Assembly: GCF_014652895.1 (NCBI RefSeq)
Contig: NZ_BMZR01000001.1
Coordinates: 806,001-870,000 of the forward strand
DNA: 64,000 nucleotides
DNA from: Psychrobacter glaciei
GTDB taxonomy: Bacteria > Pseudomonadota > Gammaproteobacteria > Pseudomonadales > Moraxellaceae
Reading direction: 5' to 3'
The notes beneath the pieces were generated by a model that was given only the letters and a program-made list of their open reading frames with translations, was not told where the DNA came from and did not search any database. Below are positions 38,033 to 47,259 of this stretch, piece by piece. Every line of letters begins with the position of its first letter. The first letter of the stretch is position 1. Position numbers and translations under genes: made by a program.

Positions 38033-38311
38033 ATGAAAAAACCACACGTACACGCATCTCATCCAGCCGTAATCACACGCCTCAAAAAAGCGAATGGTCA
38101 TTTAAGCAGCACGATAGAGATGTTGGTTGAGGGTCGAACCTGTCTTGATATAGCGCAGCAACTGCAAGCGGTAGAAAATGCCATTCATCAAGCTAAAAAA
38201 GTGTTAATTCAAGACCATTTAGATCATTGCCTTGAAGACTTATTAGGGGCTGTTGACAAAGATCAGCAGGACTCTATAGAGGAGTTCAAGGAAATAACTC
38301 GTTACTTATAA
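38033..38311 (+). CDS. CsoR/RcnR family metal-sensing repressor (InrS-like)
   Basis: A 92 aa all-helical repressor. Its ligand fingerprint, read at the family W-X-Y-Z positions, is His5, Cys37, His62, Cys66. The spacing 32-25-4 is that of Ni-sensing InrS. Copper-sensing CsoR shares the C-H-C part but not the His, and RcnR has H-C-H-H. Extra His residues lie at 7 and 10. AAAGGA precedes the ATG. The downstream gene is an MFS exporter with a His-rich tail, the same partnership as InrS and NrsD in cyanobacteria. Nickel or cobalt is therefore the favoured signal. Confidence 0.85.
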   Translation: MKKPHVHASHPAVITRLKKANGHLSSTIEMLVEGRTCLDIAQQLQAVENAIHQAKKVLIQDHLDHCLEDLLGAVDKDQQDSIEEFKEITRYL

Positions 38312-38341
38312 GATCAACCGACTGATTTAAAGAGACACTCC

Positions 38342-39664
38342 ATGCTTAGTATCTTTGCAAACCGAACTTATCGCCATTTATTTGCCGCGCAAGTGATTGC
38401 CCTGATTGGTACTGGTCTAGCTACGGTGGCGCTAGGCCTTTTGGCATTTGATTTGGCAGGCAATAATGCTGGGGTCGTCATGGGAACGGCATTGGCCATC
38501 AAAATGATTGCCTATGTTGGCGTGGCACCCATTGCAGCGGCCTTTGCCGAACGGTTGCCTAAACGCACGCTGCTAGTGACACTAGATGTGATACGAGCCG
38601 GTGTCGCCCTGCTTTTACCATTTGTTTCCCAAATCTGGGAGGTTTATGTGTTGATCTTTGTATTGCAAGCCGCCTCAGCAGCTTTCACGCCTACTTTTCA
38701 GGCCACTATTCCTGATGTTCTGCCTAATGAAGCGGATTACACCAAAGCTTTGTCGCTCTCACGCCTTGCTTACGATATGGAAAGTCTAGTCAGTCCCATG
38801 TTAGCGGCAGCATTGCTGACAGTAATGAGCTTTCACAATCTATTTACGGGAACAGTACTGGGATTTTTAGCGTCTGCCATATTGGTCGTATCGGTCACGC
38901 TACCAGCGCATGCAATGCCCGCGCGCCGTAGCATTTATGATAGAACCACGCGCGGCATTCGTATCTATTTAGCGACCCCTCGACTGCGCGGATTACTCGC
39001 TGTTAATGTTGCCGTTTCTGCCGCTGCGTCTATGGTCTTTGTAAATACCGTGGTGATTATCCAAGGTGGTATGGGACTCACTCAGAGTGCAGTCGCATTA
39101 GCATTGGCGAGCTTTGGCGCAGGTTCTATGATTGCGGCACTGGCTTTGCCAAGTTTATTGGGTAAGCTGACAGATCGCAGCGTCATGTTAAGCGGTGTAG
39201 GGTTGCTTGTGGTGGGTATGTTCGCTGGTACCTTGATGATGGGACAAAACTCGCTTATGGCCTTATGGTTCGTGCTAGGTTTGGGTTATTCTGCTGCTCT
39301 GACACCTGCTGGACGCTTGCTATGGCGATCCTCACATCAGGAAGATCGTCCTGCATTGTTTGCTGCTCAGTTTGCTTTGTCTCACGTCAGTTGGTTAGTG
39401 TTCTATCCATTAGCGGGTTGGTTAGGTGCGCGCTACAGTATGACCGTAGCTTTTGCGGTATTAGGCGGTGCTGCTGCACTAGCGGTATGGGCGGCTTTTA
39501 GAGTATGGCCGTCTATTGATTTAAAAGAGATTGAGCACGAACATGCCAATCTACCAGAAGGTCATGTTCATGCTACAGGATCTCCTACACCTAACGGCTT
39601 ACGCCATACCCATCCTTTCATAGTTGATGACTATCATCCGCGTTGGCCAAGCTCTGGTTCTTGA
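38342..39664 (+). CDS. MFS transporter, NreB/NrsD-like metal exporter
   Basis: A 440 aa major facilitator protein with twelve helices, of the NreB/NrsD-like branch (MLSIFANRTYRHLFAAQVIALIGTGL start). The last ~35 residues are His-rich (EHEHANLPEGHVH...GLRHTHPFIVDDYH), as in nickel exporters of the NreB/NrsD type. It lies 30 bp after the repressor gene and is most likely cotranscribed with it. Export of nickel or cobalt across the inner membrane is inferred. Drug export remains possible, because MFS substrates are hard to tell from sequence. Confidence 0.8.
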   Translation: MLSIFANRTYRHLFAAQVIALIGTGLATVALGLLAFDLAGNNAGVVMGTALAIKMIAYVGVAPIAAAFAERLPKRTLLVTLDVIRAGVALLLPFVSQIWEVYVLIFVLQAASAAFTPTFQATIPDVLPNEADYTKALSLSRLAYDMESLVSPMLAAALLTVMSFHNLFTGTVLGFLASAILVVSVTLPAHAMPARRSIYDRTTRGIRIYLATPRLRGLLAVNVAVSAAASMVFVNTVVIIQGGMGLTQSAVALALASFGAGSMIAALALPSLLGKLTDRSVMLSGVGLLVVGMFAGTLMMGQNSLMALWFVLGLGYSAALTPAGRLLWRSSHQEDRPALFAAQFALSHVSWLVFYPLAGWLGARYSMTVAFAVLGGAAALAVWAAFRVWPSIDLKEIEHEHANLPEGHVHATGSPTPNGLRHTHPFIVDDYHPRWPSSGS

Positions 39665-39835
39665 TATAGATCCTGTACATGGGGGTTCGCTATTTTATAA
39701 TAAAAAGTACACTGCTATGTACACTGAGCTACTATAAATGACTTTGACTACTGATATAAATAGCCTACAGCCTAGTGTTCAAGTCCTCACTAGGAAACCA
39801 TGCTTATTTCTATATCGTCATAGAGGTGAAATAAC

Positions 39836-40309
39836 ATGACAACATTTAATATGAATAAACCAGAAATAGAGCAAGCTGCTATTGAGTTTAAAACGGCGCT
39901 GATAAATTGGAAATCAAGAGAAGGTATTATAGGGGCTTTCTCTACATATCGTGATCAATAGACAGACGAAGATGTGAGTAAAGCTGTAAGTAAGGAAACA
40001 CAAGTTATTAAACCAGTATTAGAAGCCTTCGAGCCTGTATACCGTCTAGCTATACAGGGTAAAATAGAGAAACCTTTTTCCTTTCAAAGTTATATGATGA
40101 CTTATGTTGGTAGAGTACTGGGCGATGAGTTGTCATGGCCTGAAGTTCGCGAGCCGTATCAGAGAATGATTAATAGTTTGAAAGGTGGGTTAACTACAGA
40201 AGAGCTCATAGACAGTATTTACTACAGAAATAATTTATTACCAGAGCATTATGATCAAGCGGTTAAGGAAATTGTAGCAGAGGGTTGGACTCATAATTAC
40301 CCACAATAA
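39836..40309 (+). pseudogene. Hypothetical protein gene interrupted by one in-frame TAG
   Basis: The frame opens at ATG (39836) behind a good AGAGGTG site and runs 41 codons to TAG at 39959. It then continues open for 115 further codons to the natural stop, with uniform codon character on both sides. The whole would be a 157-codon acidic protein, with helical segments such as TALINWKSREGIIGAFSTYR and GKIEKPFSFQSYMMTYVGRVLG. I do not recognise the family. A recent nonsense mutation is the simplest reading. Internal initiation at GTG 39974 is possible but lacks a binding site. Confidence 0.65.
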
Positions 40310-40349
40310 TTACTAAGAATGTTTTTCAATAAAAACCGCGAGACCATCC

Positions 40350-40373
40350 CAGCTTAATCTAAAGATTAAGCTG
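40350..40373. terminator. Hairpin downstream of interrupted gene
   Basis: CAGCTTAATCT, a 2-nt loop, then AGATTAAGCTG, an 11-bp perfect stem about 40 bp past the stop. There is no strong T run, so it is only a possible terminator. Confidence 0.45.
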
Positions 40374-40596
40374 ACCTTTCACATTAATAACTTTTATCTT
40401 ATTCCCATAACGGGTGTTATGACAAATGACGTTGGGTAGAAAAATTCACTGTATCTGTTTCGATAAAGTATGGGTAGCTTATCGATAAAACGTCTCAAAA
40501 ACACAGCCTAATTATGAGCTGTGGTATAATTTGTCATTATAATACCAGCATATTGCTGCCATAGCCCATTTCTCTTTTATACATTAAGACTCTTTT

Positions 40597-41460
40597 ATGT
40601 CCAAAACTTCGTTTGATGCCCAAACCATTTCCAATAGCCTACGGGCTGCCAAACACCAACCGCGTAAACGCTTTGGTCAAAATTTCTTACATGACCGCAG
40701 TGTTATCCGTGAGATTGTTGAGAGCATTCGCTTAGAGCGCGATGACAATTTAATCGAGATTGGCCCAGGTATGGGTGCGCTGACTGAGCCGTTATTGGCA
40801 GAAGTGGATGCGATGACGGTCGTAGAGTTGGATCGTGATTTGGCGGATAGCCTGCGTATTCGTATCGGTGCCAATAGCCATCCGAATTTTGAAATTATCA
40901 AAGACAATGCTATGCATGTCGATTATCGTGAGTTGTATAGCGAGGAGCGCGGTAAGCTACGCGTGGTGGGTAACTTGCCATATAATATTTCTACGCCGAT
41001 ACTTTTTCATTTGCTCAGTTATGCCGATGTGATTCAAGACATGCACTTTATGTTGCAAAAAGAAGTCGTCGAGCGTATTACTGCTGACGTTGGCAGCAAG
41101 ACGTATGGTCGCTTGTCGGTCATTATGCAATACCACTGTGATACGGATTATTTATTAACTGTGCCACGTGGCGCATTCAATCCGCCACCAAAAGTCACCA
41201 GCGCTGTCTTTCGCCTGACACCGCACATTAATAAACCGGTTGTGGCAGAAGACGAAGAGTATTTCGCGATTGTGGTACGCGAAACCTTCAATCATCGTCG
41301 CAAGACCTTACGGGCTATTTTTAAAAAATCAACCTTGTTGCCGACGTTGAGCGAGGATGACTTTGCCGCTTGTGGTATCGATCCACAAGCACGCCCTGAA
41401 GTCTTGAGTGTGAAAGATTTTGTCAATTTGAGTAATCAGGCAGGCAAAGTAGCAGATTAA
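40597..41460 (+). CDS. rsmA: 16S rRNA (adenine1518-N6/adenine1519-N6)-dimethyltransferase
   Basis: A 287 aa SAM-dependent enzyme (KsgA) that dimethylates two adenines of the 16S 3' hairpin late in 30S assembly. Motifs are [11 protein letters not shown], the SAM loop [15 protein letters not shown], and the catalytic NLPYNIS. The C-terminal domain has [16 protein letters not shown]. apaH follows closely. The pdxA gene, usually just upstream in Gammaproteobacteria, is displaced by about 5 kb. The apaG gene, commonly between rsmA and apaH, is absent. Confidence 0.97.
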   Translation: MSKTSFDAQTISNSLRAAKHQPRKRFGQNFLHDRSVIREIVESIRLERDDNLIEIGPGMGALTEPLLAEVDAMTVVELDRDLADSLRIRIGANSHPNFEIIKDNAMHVDYRELYSEERGKLRVVGNLPYNISTPILFHLLSYADVIQDMHFMLQKEVVERITADVGSKTYGRLSVIMQYHCDTDYLLTVPRGAFNPPPKVTSAVFRLTPHINKPVVAEDEEYFAIVVRETFNHRRKTLRAIFKKSTLLPTLSEDDFAACGIDPQARPEVLSVKDFVNLSNQAGKVAD

Positions 41461-41524
41461 TTCATCATCCAAAAATAGTTATCTAGATATGAATAAAAGT
41501 CATCACATAAAAGATAGAGGATTT

Positions 41525-42361
41525 ATGAGTTTTCGCCACCAGTACGTCATCGGTGATCTGCAAGGTTGTTATGCGGCGTATCTTCATCTACTCGAAACAT
41601 TGGATTTTGACCCTACTCAAGATAAGTTGTGGTTTGCAGGTGACTTGGTGGCACGCGGCGAAGACTCACTGAATACGTTGCGTCATGTAAAGGCGCTCTG
41701 TGAGCAAGGCGCTGCGGCTACCGTATTGGGTAATCATGATATTAACCTGATCGCTGTTTGGCGCGGTGCCGCTAAAATTAAGAAAAAAGACAAGACCGCA
41801 CCAATTTTTGCTGCCGATGATTGTGATGAGCTATTACATTGGTTACGTCAGCAGCCGATACTGGCTTATCCTGATGCCAATACCGTACTGGTACATGCTG
41901 GCATCCCGCCACATTGGACTATTGAAGCAGCAGCGGACTATGCCCAGCAGTTAGAGGCGCAATTACGAGGCAGCTTAAAGCAGCTTGATCGGTTGTTGCC
42001 ACACTTATATAGCAAGACGGCCGATGATTGGCATACAGGTATCAACGGCTTTACCAAAATGCGCGCGATTGCCAATTACTTTACCCGTATGCGCTTATGC
42101 AAGCAGGATGGTACGCTCGAATTTAGCTTTACGGCAAGCTTAGATGATTCGATGCCAAAGGATTTTTTGCCGTGGTTTGAGTGGCAAGTACCGCGCACGC
42201 GTAAGATATTATTTGGTCACTGGGCCGCGTTAAAAGGTGAGGTCGATCTGCCACATGCGCGCGCTTTGGATGGCGGCTGTGTCTGGGGTAATTATTTATT
42301 GGCCTATCGATTGGGCGACGAAGAAGTAATAACGTCAAGTGCTCATTGTCATCCGTTATAA
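41525..42361 (+). CDS. apaH: Symmetrical bis(5'-nucleosyl)-tetraphosphatase
   Basis: A 278 aa metallophosphatase that splits Ap4A into two ADP. It also decaps Np4-RNA in E. coli. The metal motifs are YVIGDLQGCYAAY, WFAGDLVARGEDSL, VLGNHDINL and VHAGIPP. The ATG used lies after AGAGG. An ATG 12 codons upstream is in frame but less well placed. It follows rsmA by 64 bp and is likely cotranscribed. A terminator overlapping the end of the convergent gene lies just beyond. Confidence 0.95.
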   Translation: MSFRHQYVIGDLQGCYAAYLHLLETLDFDPTQDKLWFAGDLVARGEDSLNTLRHVKALCEQGAAATVLGNHDINLIAVWRGAAKIKKKDKTAPIFAADDCDELLHWLRQQPILAYPDANTVLVHAGIPPHWTIEAAADYAQQLEAQLRGSLKQLDRLLPHLYSKTADDWHTGINGFTKMRAIANYFTRMRLCKQDGTLEFSFTASLDDSMPKDFLPWFEWQVPRTRKILFGHWAALKGEVDLPHARALDGGCVWGNYLLAYRLGDEEVITSSAHCHPL

Positions 42362-42393
42362 CTATGGCAGCTCATTAACTGGGGCGTGTCATC

Positions 42394-42441
42394 AAAACCA
42401 CCAAAACTGCCCATTTAACTGGGCAGATTGGGTGGTTTTTT
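42394..42441. terminator. Bidirectional terminator shared by apaH and the convergent gene
   Basis: AAACCACC...GGTGGTTT outer arms enclose CTGCCCA/TGGGCAG around a short loop, followed by a run of T on the plus strand. It overlaps the last codons and stop of the converging membrane-protein gene. Confidence 0.85.
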
Positions 42442-44904
42442 CGGTTTTGGCAGTGGGGTTTTGGCATCGCCAGCACCTTTGCTATCAGAGTCAGTATTGT
42501 CTGCCTCATCACGGCTTATTTCATTACTACTAGTCGCAAAGCTATCAAGCGCCTTAGTGCTTCTATCATATTGAATATCATCGGTGTACGGCACACTATT
42601 GAGGTTGTCATCCATCAGACCATCATCGAGATCGATCACTTGTTTGGCCATGGTTGGATGGGTGGTGCTATACGCTTCACGACTAGTCATCTCAGGATCA
42701 AAATTACTGTCTGATGTTTGATTGTCATACTGTATGTCAGTCACTGCTGGATCATTTTTCATATTGCCTTGCATGGATTTGGGCAATATTTTTACGTCCG
42801 ATAAGCGGCGCACAACGTAATTAGCAGGTATAGGCTTGCCGCCTTTTTGCCCTGAAGTATCATCAAATATCATACGACCTTGGCTATCGATACGAGCATA
42901 TTTCATCGGTTTGTCGCGTGGCCAAAAAAAGTCAGATGGGTGACTGATAATATGACCAAAAACCAATTTGGTCAGACGTCCCCATTCAAAGAAGCGCACT
43001 TCTTTTGAGCGTAGCGCCACGAACAAGGCGAGGGAAAAGCTGACCATCAAGTTGACGATACCGATAAGAGCAACACCAAGAATGGACAGTAAGATGACGT
43101 TCCAGCTTATATCATCAGCGGACATGTTAAACAGTCCATGCGCCAAGTTGGCTGAAGCAAAAGCAATATGGCGAATATCAATTGGTAAGCCAAAAATAAA
43201 GCCGATAGTGGCAGTGCTGCCTAAGAACACCCCGAATAAAAAGTTGCCCATGATGGCACCCAAGTTCGCTTCTACAAAGCCACCAAAGCGCTGTAGCCAT
43301 GATTTAGGCAGGAGGATTTTGAGTAACTTATGCCGCTGTATACGTGCGCCCACATGGTTATAAACCGCTAAGTTGTCGTAATAACCAGCGATCAGACCCG
43401 ATAAAAATAAATAGACACCAGCAATGGCAGCATGGGGAAGGGCGAGCGAGCGAAAAGGATCAAGATCATGCAAGAGATGCCCAGCCTTCTCAGTATCAAT
43501 CATCGGCGTGCCTGTATATTGCAGCCAAGCAAAAGAGATAATAAGAGCGACCGGTACCGCTAGCATTACATTACCCATGATAGCGACAAACTGGGTACGT
43601 AAAATATCGACCACCAATTCTGACAGCTTAGTTAGCTGATGAGACTTCTTGCCAGAGCCATCTGATATAGTGGAGGCAATAGCCGCCGCCGTCATGGCAG
43701 GCTGCTTGGTAGCGACTGTACCGCGAATGACATGAATAAAGACAAAACCCAAGCCATAAATCATGCTATTGATAAATGCCCGACCCATTGGTGCGAGGGC
43801 TAAATGATAAGCCAATATCTTGGTGGTCGCCATAAAAGCAATGATAAAGCCACCGATAGAGGCCTTTTTAAACATCTTCTGATAACCAGATTTATCGGTG
43901 CTAATGTAATGCTCACCGACACGGCTCGCGTTTTCAGTCACTTTGCGCGAGAGCAGTTTGGTATTATTATCAATCAAATAACCGATACTATAGCGACGAT
44001 TGGCAGTGGTAATCAGCGTTTGTATCAGTTCAATGACGGCCAGATCACGCTTGTTATAATCATCAGTCACCAGTTCAGTCAAGATACGCATACGCTGCAA
44101 GCTTTGGTCGAGGCGCAGCATCATATTGGTCAGTCGAATAGAAATACCCGTCTTATAAATACGTTTGCGAACCGTGGCAACGATATCTTCGCATTGCTCA
44201 ATCATGACAAGCAACGGCGCTGGATCGACAGCTTTTTCGGGGGTGATATCAGTCAAAGTATCAAGCTCATGCGCCTGCCTGTATTGATTGACGAATAAGA
44301 CGGCTTCTTGATTTTGCGCTACAAAAGAGGCTGAGTAGTTCAGCATTTGCGGGTAAGAATCCATCAAGTCAGGATGCAAGCCAAGACCGCTGATGCGATA
44401 AGATAAAATGATAATCGCGTTTAAAATACTGTTTTTCGCCGTGGCGACTAGATCTAAGTGTTCTTCTTTGACTCTCAATAATTCAACCAGCTCATCCCAT
44501 TTTTCTTTGTCGATATTGGCCAACCAACGCTCATCAGAACGCTTATTAAATAGGTAACCAACCAACTCAACCACGGAGTCCTCTTGCGGTAGTATTGGCA
44601 AAAGTCGATGGCCAACTAAACGGCGCAAACTATTAAAAAATCCCTGATCCGACATAATGCCAGTATCGGTATAGAGTGCAATTTGCCGGTATTGGATAAT
44701 GAGCTTTAATACAAAGCTGGCAAGGCCGTCACCATATTCTGGATGCTGACGAATGACATCAATGAGGTTCTGAATGTTATCATTGGCCAAGACAGGCTCT
44801 TTTTCAGTGACCCGTAGCTCATCTATTAAGCGTTTTAGTACCGCAGGATCGGGTACATCACTTAGCGCCGTAATCTGTTGTAAAATGCGTTTTAATTCTG
44901 GCAC
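42415..44904 (-). CDS. Large membrane protein of the Gcr-type site-specific recombinase family
   Basis: An 829 aa protein matching the family annotated as site-specific recombinase (Gcr, first reported in Neisseria gonorrhoeae). The N-terminal ~350 residues are soluble and helical. The middle (about 350-660) has at least seven hydrophobic helices (IGGFIIAFMATTKILAYHLA, MLAVPVALIISFAWL, AAIAGVYLFLSGLIAGYYDN and others). The last ~130 residues are polar and low in complexity. No tyrosine or serine recombinase catalytic motif is visible, so the family name is doubtful and a membrane function is more likely. It appears monocistronic. Confidence 0.8.
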   Translation of the reverse strand: MPELKRILQQITALSDVPDPAVLKRLIDELRVTEKEPVLANDNIQNLIDVIRQHPEYGDGLASFVLKLIIQYRQIALYTDTGIMSDQGFFNSLRRLVGHRLLPILPQEDSVVELVGYLFNKRSDERWLANIDKEKWDELVELLRVKEEHLDLVATAKNSILNAIIILSYRISGLGLHPDLMDSYPQMLNYSASFVAQNQEAVLFVNQYRQAHELDTLTDITPEKAVDPAPLLVMIEQCEDIVATVRKRIYKTGISIRLTNMMLRLDQSLQRMRILTELVTDDYNKRDLAVIELIQTLITTANRRYSIGYLIDNNTKLLSRKVTENASRVGEHYISTDKSGYQKMFKKASIGGFIIAFMATTKILAYHLALAPMGRAFINSMIYGLGFVFIHVIRGTVATKQPAMTAAAIASTISDGSGKKSHQLTKLSELVVDILRTQFVAIMGNVMLAVPVALIISFAWLQYTGTPMIDTEKAGHLLHDLDPFRSLALPHAAIAGVYLFLSGLIAGYYDNLAVYNHVGARIQRHKLLKILLPKSWLQRFGGFVEANLGAIMGNFLFGVFLGSTATIGFIFGLPIDIRHIAFASANLAHGLFNMSADDISWNVILLSILGVALIGIVNLMVSFSLALFVALRSKEVRFFEWGRLTKLVFGHIISHPSDFFWPRDKPMKYARIDSQGRMIFDDTSGQKGGKPIPANYVVRRLSDVKILPKSMQGNMKNDPAVTDIQYDNQTSDSNFDPEMTSREAYSTTHPTMAKQVIDLDDGLMDDNLNSVPYTDDIQYDRSTKALDSFATSSNEISRDEADNTDSDSKGAGDAKTPLPKPKKPPNLPS

Positions 44905-45111
44905 GTCGCATCCTTTATCATGGTGGTTTCAACCGTTTTTATTGTTAGATTTTGAATATTATTATCTGGTATACACTATAGGTTATGACTACAAGCTTGG
45001 TAATACTATGAAGTAACTTAAGCGATAGTTTGCTTTGCGTTATTCTAATCGGAACGATGCATCGATAGTTAATTATTTTGTTAGCAGTTATTTAAAAAAT
45101 ATTTTTGGCAA

Positions 45112-45143
45112 AAAAAGGGACAGTAGCGAGACTGTCCCTTTTG
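45112..45143 (-). terminator. Terminator after the first acyl-CoA dehydrogenase gene
   Basis: AAAAGGGACAGT and ACTGTCCCTTTT arms around a 6-nt loop, about 40 bp past the stop. On the minus strand it ends in a run of T. Confidence 0.88.
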
Positions 45144-45181
45144 TCATGATTATTTGGCTATTAAACAGTAAATACAGCTAA

Positions 45182-46966
45182 TTAGTTAGCAGGTACATCA
45201 AAGTAGTCAAGATCAAAGTTCATCATAGGATCGCTACCTGCTTGCACCATTTGCGCATGCGCATCGATACGTGGCAATACACGACCAACGAAGTAGTCAG
45301 CAAGTTTGGCTTTGTTCGTGTAGAACTCGCCTTCTTGACCGTCAGCAGCTTCAACCATCAACGCAAACATATACGAGTAGCACAGGTAGCCAAAGGCATG
45401 CATGTAGTCAACGGCACAGCCATTGATTTCGTTTTTACGTTCGCCAATGTTGCTCAGCACAGTTTTAGTCAATGCTTCAATCGTATCAGCGGCATCTAGT
45501 GTGGCTTGTTTGATGCCGTGATTGGCTTGCATATTATTGACAAAATCACGAATTTCACCTAAGAAATGAGTGACGTATTTGCCGTTATTGCGCGCCACTT
45601 TACGACCTAGTAGGTCAAGGGCTTGAATGCCATTGGTGCCTTCATAAATCTGGGCAATGCGCGTATCACGAACGATTTGTTCCATACCCCATTCGCGGAT
45701 ATAGCCGTGACCACCAAATACTTGCTGACAATCAATAGTGGCTTCTAATGCTTTGTCCGTCAAAAATGCTTTGGCAACTGGAGTCAGTAGGGCAACGCGA
45801 GCGGAAGCCGCTTTGGCTGCTTCTGGATCGGTACTAAACTTTTCTTCATCAAGGTTCTTGGCAACATACATGGCAAAGCAACGTGATGCTTCAGTATTGG
45901 TCTTAGCATTTAACAACATGCGGCGTACATCGGCATGATGGATAATCGCATCCGCAGGTTTTTCTGGGCTTTGCAACTGGGTATCACTACGACCTTGACC
46001 ACGGTCATTGGCATAAAGTGCCGCATTTTGATAGGCAAGCTCAGCACCACCAAGGCCTTGCAGACCCATAGTGACACGCTCATAGTTCATCATAATGAAC
46101 ATAGAGGACAGGCCTGTGTTTTCGGCACCAACCATCCAGCCTTTGGCACTATCAAAGTTCATCACACAAGTGGCAGATGCTTTGATACCCATTTTGTGTT
46201 CGATAGAACCGACTGCCAATGTATTGCGTTCACCCAAGCTGCCATCTTCATTGACCAAGAATTTTGGTACAACAAATAGCGAAATGCCTTTTGAGCCTTC
46301 TGGTGCATTAGGTGTTTTTGCCAATACTAAATGAATAATATTTTCAGTTAGATCGTGCTCACCGCCCGTGATAAAAATCTTAGTACCAGAGATGTCATAG
46401 CTGCCATCATCGTTAGGTACGGCTTTGGTCTTGATGATGCCTAAGTCAGTACCCGCATGTGGCTCTGTTAAGCACATAGTGCCAGCCCATTCGCCGTTGT
46501 ACATTTTTTCTAGATAGGTTTGCTTTTGCTCTTCAGAGGCCGCTGCATTTAGGCAAAGCGTCGCGCCTACAGTCAGGTTAGGGTAAAGGGCAAACGATTG
46601 GTTAGCGGTAAAAACCATCTCTTCGGTGAGCATGGTCACCATTTTTGGAAAGCCTTGACCACCGTATTCAGAGTTACCGCTTAAGCCAACCCAGCCTGAC
46701 TCAGCATACTGCTTATATGCTTCTTTAAAGCCTGTTGGGGTAGTGACAACGCCATCACCCTGAAAAGTAGCGCCTTCTTCATCGCCACTACGGTTGATGG
46801 GTAGCAGAACGTTTTTGGTCAGTTTTGCCATTTCTTCTAAAATCATATCGACAGTGTCCATGTCAACATGAGCCAAATTGTCGTTGTTTTGCCAAAATGC
46901 ATTCGCATTAAAAACATCATTTAAGATGAAGCGCATGTCATTAAGAGGGGCATTATAAACAGCCAT
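45182..46966 (-). CDS. Acyl-CoA dehydrogenase with C-terminal extension
   Basis: A 594 aa flavoprotein of the long (about 590 aa) acyl-CoA dehydrogenase group that includes DmdC-type enzymes. The AcylCoA_DH_N region starts MAVYNAPLNDMRFILNDVF. The core has MCLTEPHAGTDLG (FAD and substrate) and ISGTKIFITGGEHDLTENI. The catalytic Glu lies in IAQIYEGTNGIQALDLLGRK, and a C-terminal helical domain follows. It would oxidise acyl-CoA in fatty-acid or related catabolism. A paralogue lies just upstream on the same strand. The exact chain length or substrate cannot be read from the sequence. Confidence 0.92.
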   Translation of the reverse strand: MAVYNAPLNDMRFILNDVFNANAFWQNNDNLAHVDMDTVDMILEEMAKLTKNVLLPINRSGDEEGATFQGDGVVTTPTGFKEAYKQYAESGWVGLSGNSEYGGQGFPKMVTMLTEEMVFTANQSFALYPNLTVGATLCLNAAASEEQKQTYLEKMYNGEWAGTMCLTEPHAGTDLGIIKTKAVPNDDGSYDISGTKIFITGGEHDLTENIIHLVLAKTPNAPEGSKGISLFVVPKFLVNEDGSLGERNTLAVGSIEHKMGIKASATCVMNFDSAKGWMVGAENTGLSSMFIMMNYERVTMGLQGLGGAELAYQNAALYANDRGQGRSDTQLQSPEKPADAIIHHADVRRMLLNAKTNTEASRCFAMYVAKNLDEEKFSTDPEAAKAASARVALLTPVAKAFLTDKALEATIDCQQVFGGHGYIREWGMEQIVRDTRIAQIYEGTNGIQALDLLGRKVARNNGKYVTHFLGEIRDFVNNMQANHGIKQATLDAADTIEALTKTVLSNIGERKNEINGCAVDYMHAFGYLCYSYMFALMVEAADGQEGEFYTNKAKLADYFVGRVLPRIDAHAQMVQAGSDPMMNFDLDYFDVPAN

Positions 46967-47174
46967 CAGCAGTCCTTTGGTTCAAATGAATAAAAATTAA
47001 ATACATTAAGATTATCGGTTGTTCTTTTTGAGTTAACCTTAATGGCTAATAGCTAAAGTTTAGCAAATTAGAGGCTTAGCTTGTGTATTTCTTCGTGAAT
47101 TGTGCGTACACCAAAAACATTTATCATGCGAAATAATAGCTTTAATAGTCTTAAAAGGAATTGATAATACGCAA

Positions 47175-47204
47175 ATCGGCAACATACTTTGGTATGTTGC
47201 CGAT
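47175..47204. repeat. Perfect 13-bp inverted repeat between two acyl-CoA dehydrogenase genes
   Basis: ATCGGCAACATAC, loop TTTG, then GTATGTTGCCGAT. The stem is perfect and strong but has no good T run. It is either a terminator-like hairpin after the upstream paralogue or an operator for the downstream gene. Confidence 0.65.
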
Positions 47205-47259
47205 CGAAATTACGATAGTGGTGCTAATTCAACAAATATTTGATAAATTGATGGCTTAC

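Noticed and set aside
42968..44298. Multiple plus-strand frames inside the large membrane-protein gene
   Set aside because: They lie antisense to a continuous 829-codon gene with clear protein features and have no supporting signals.
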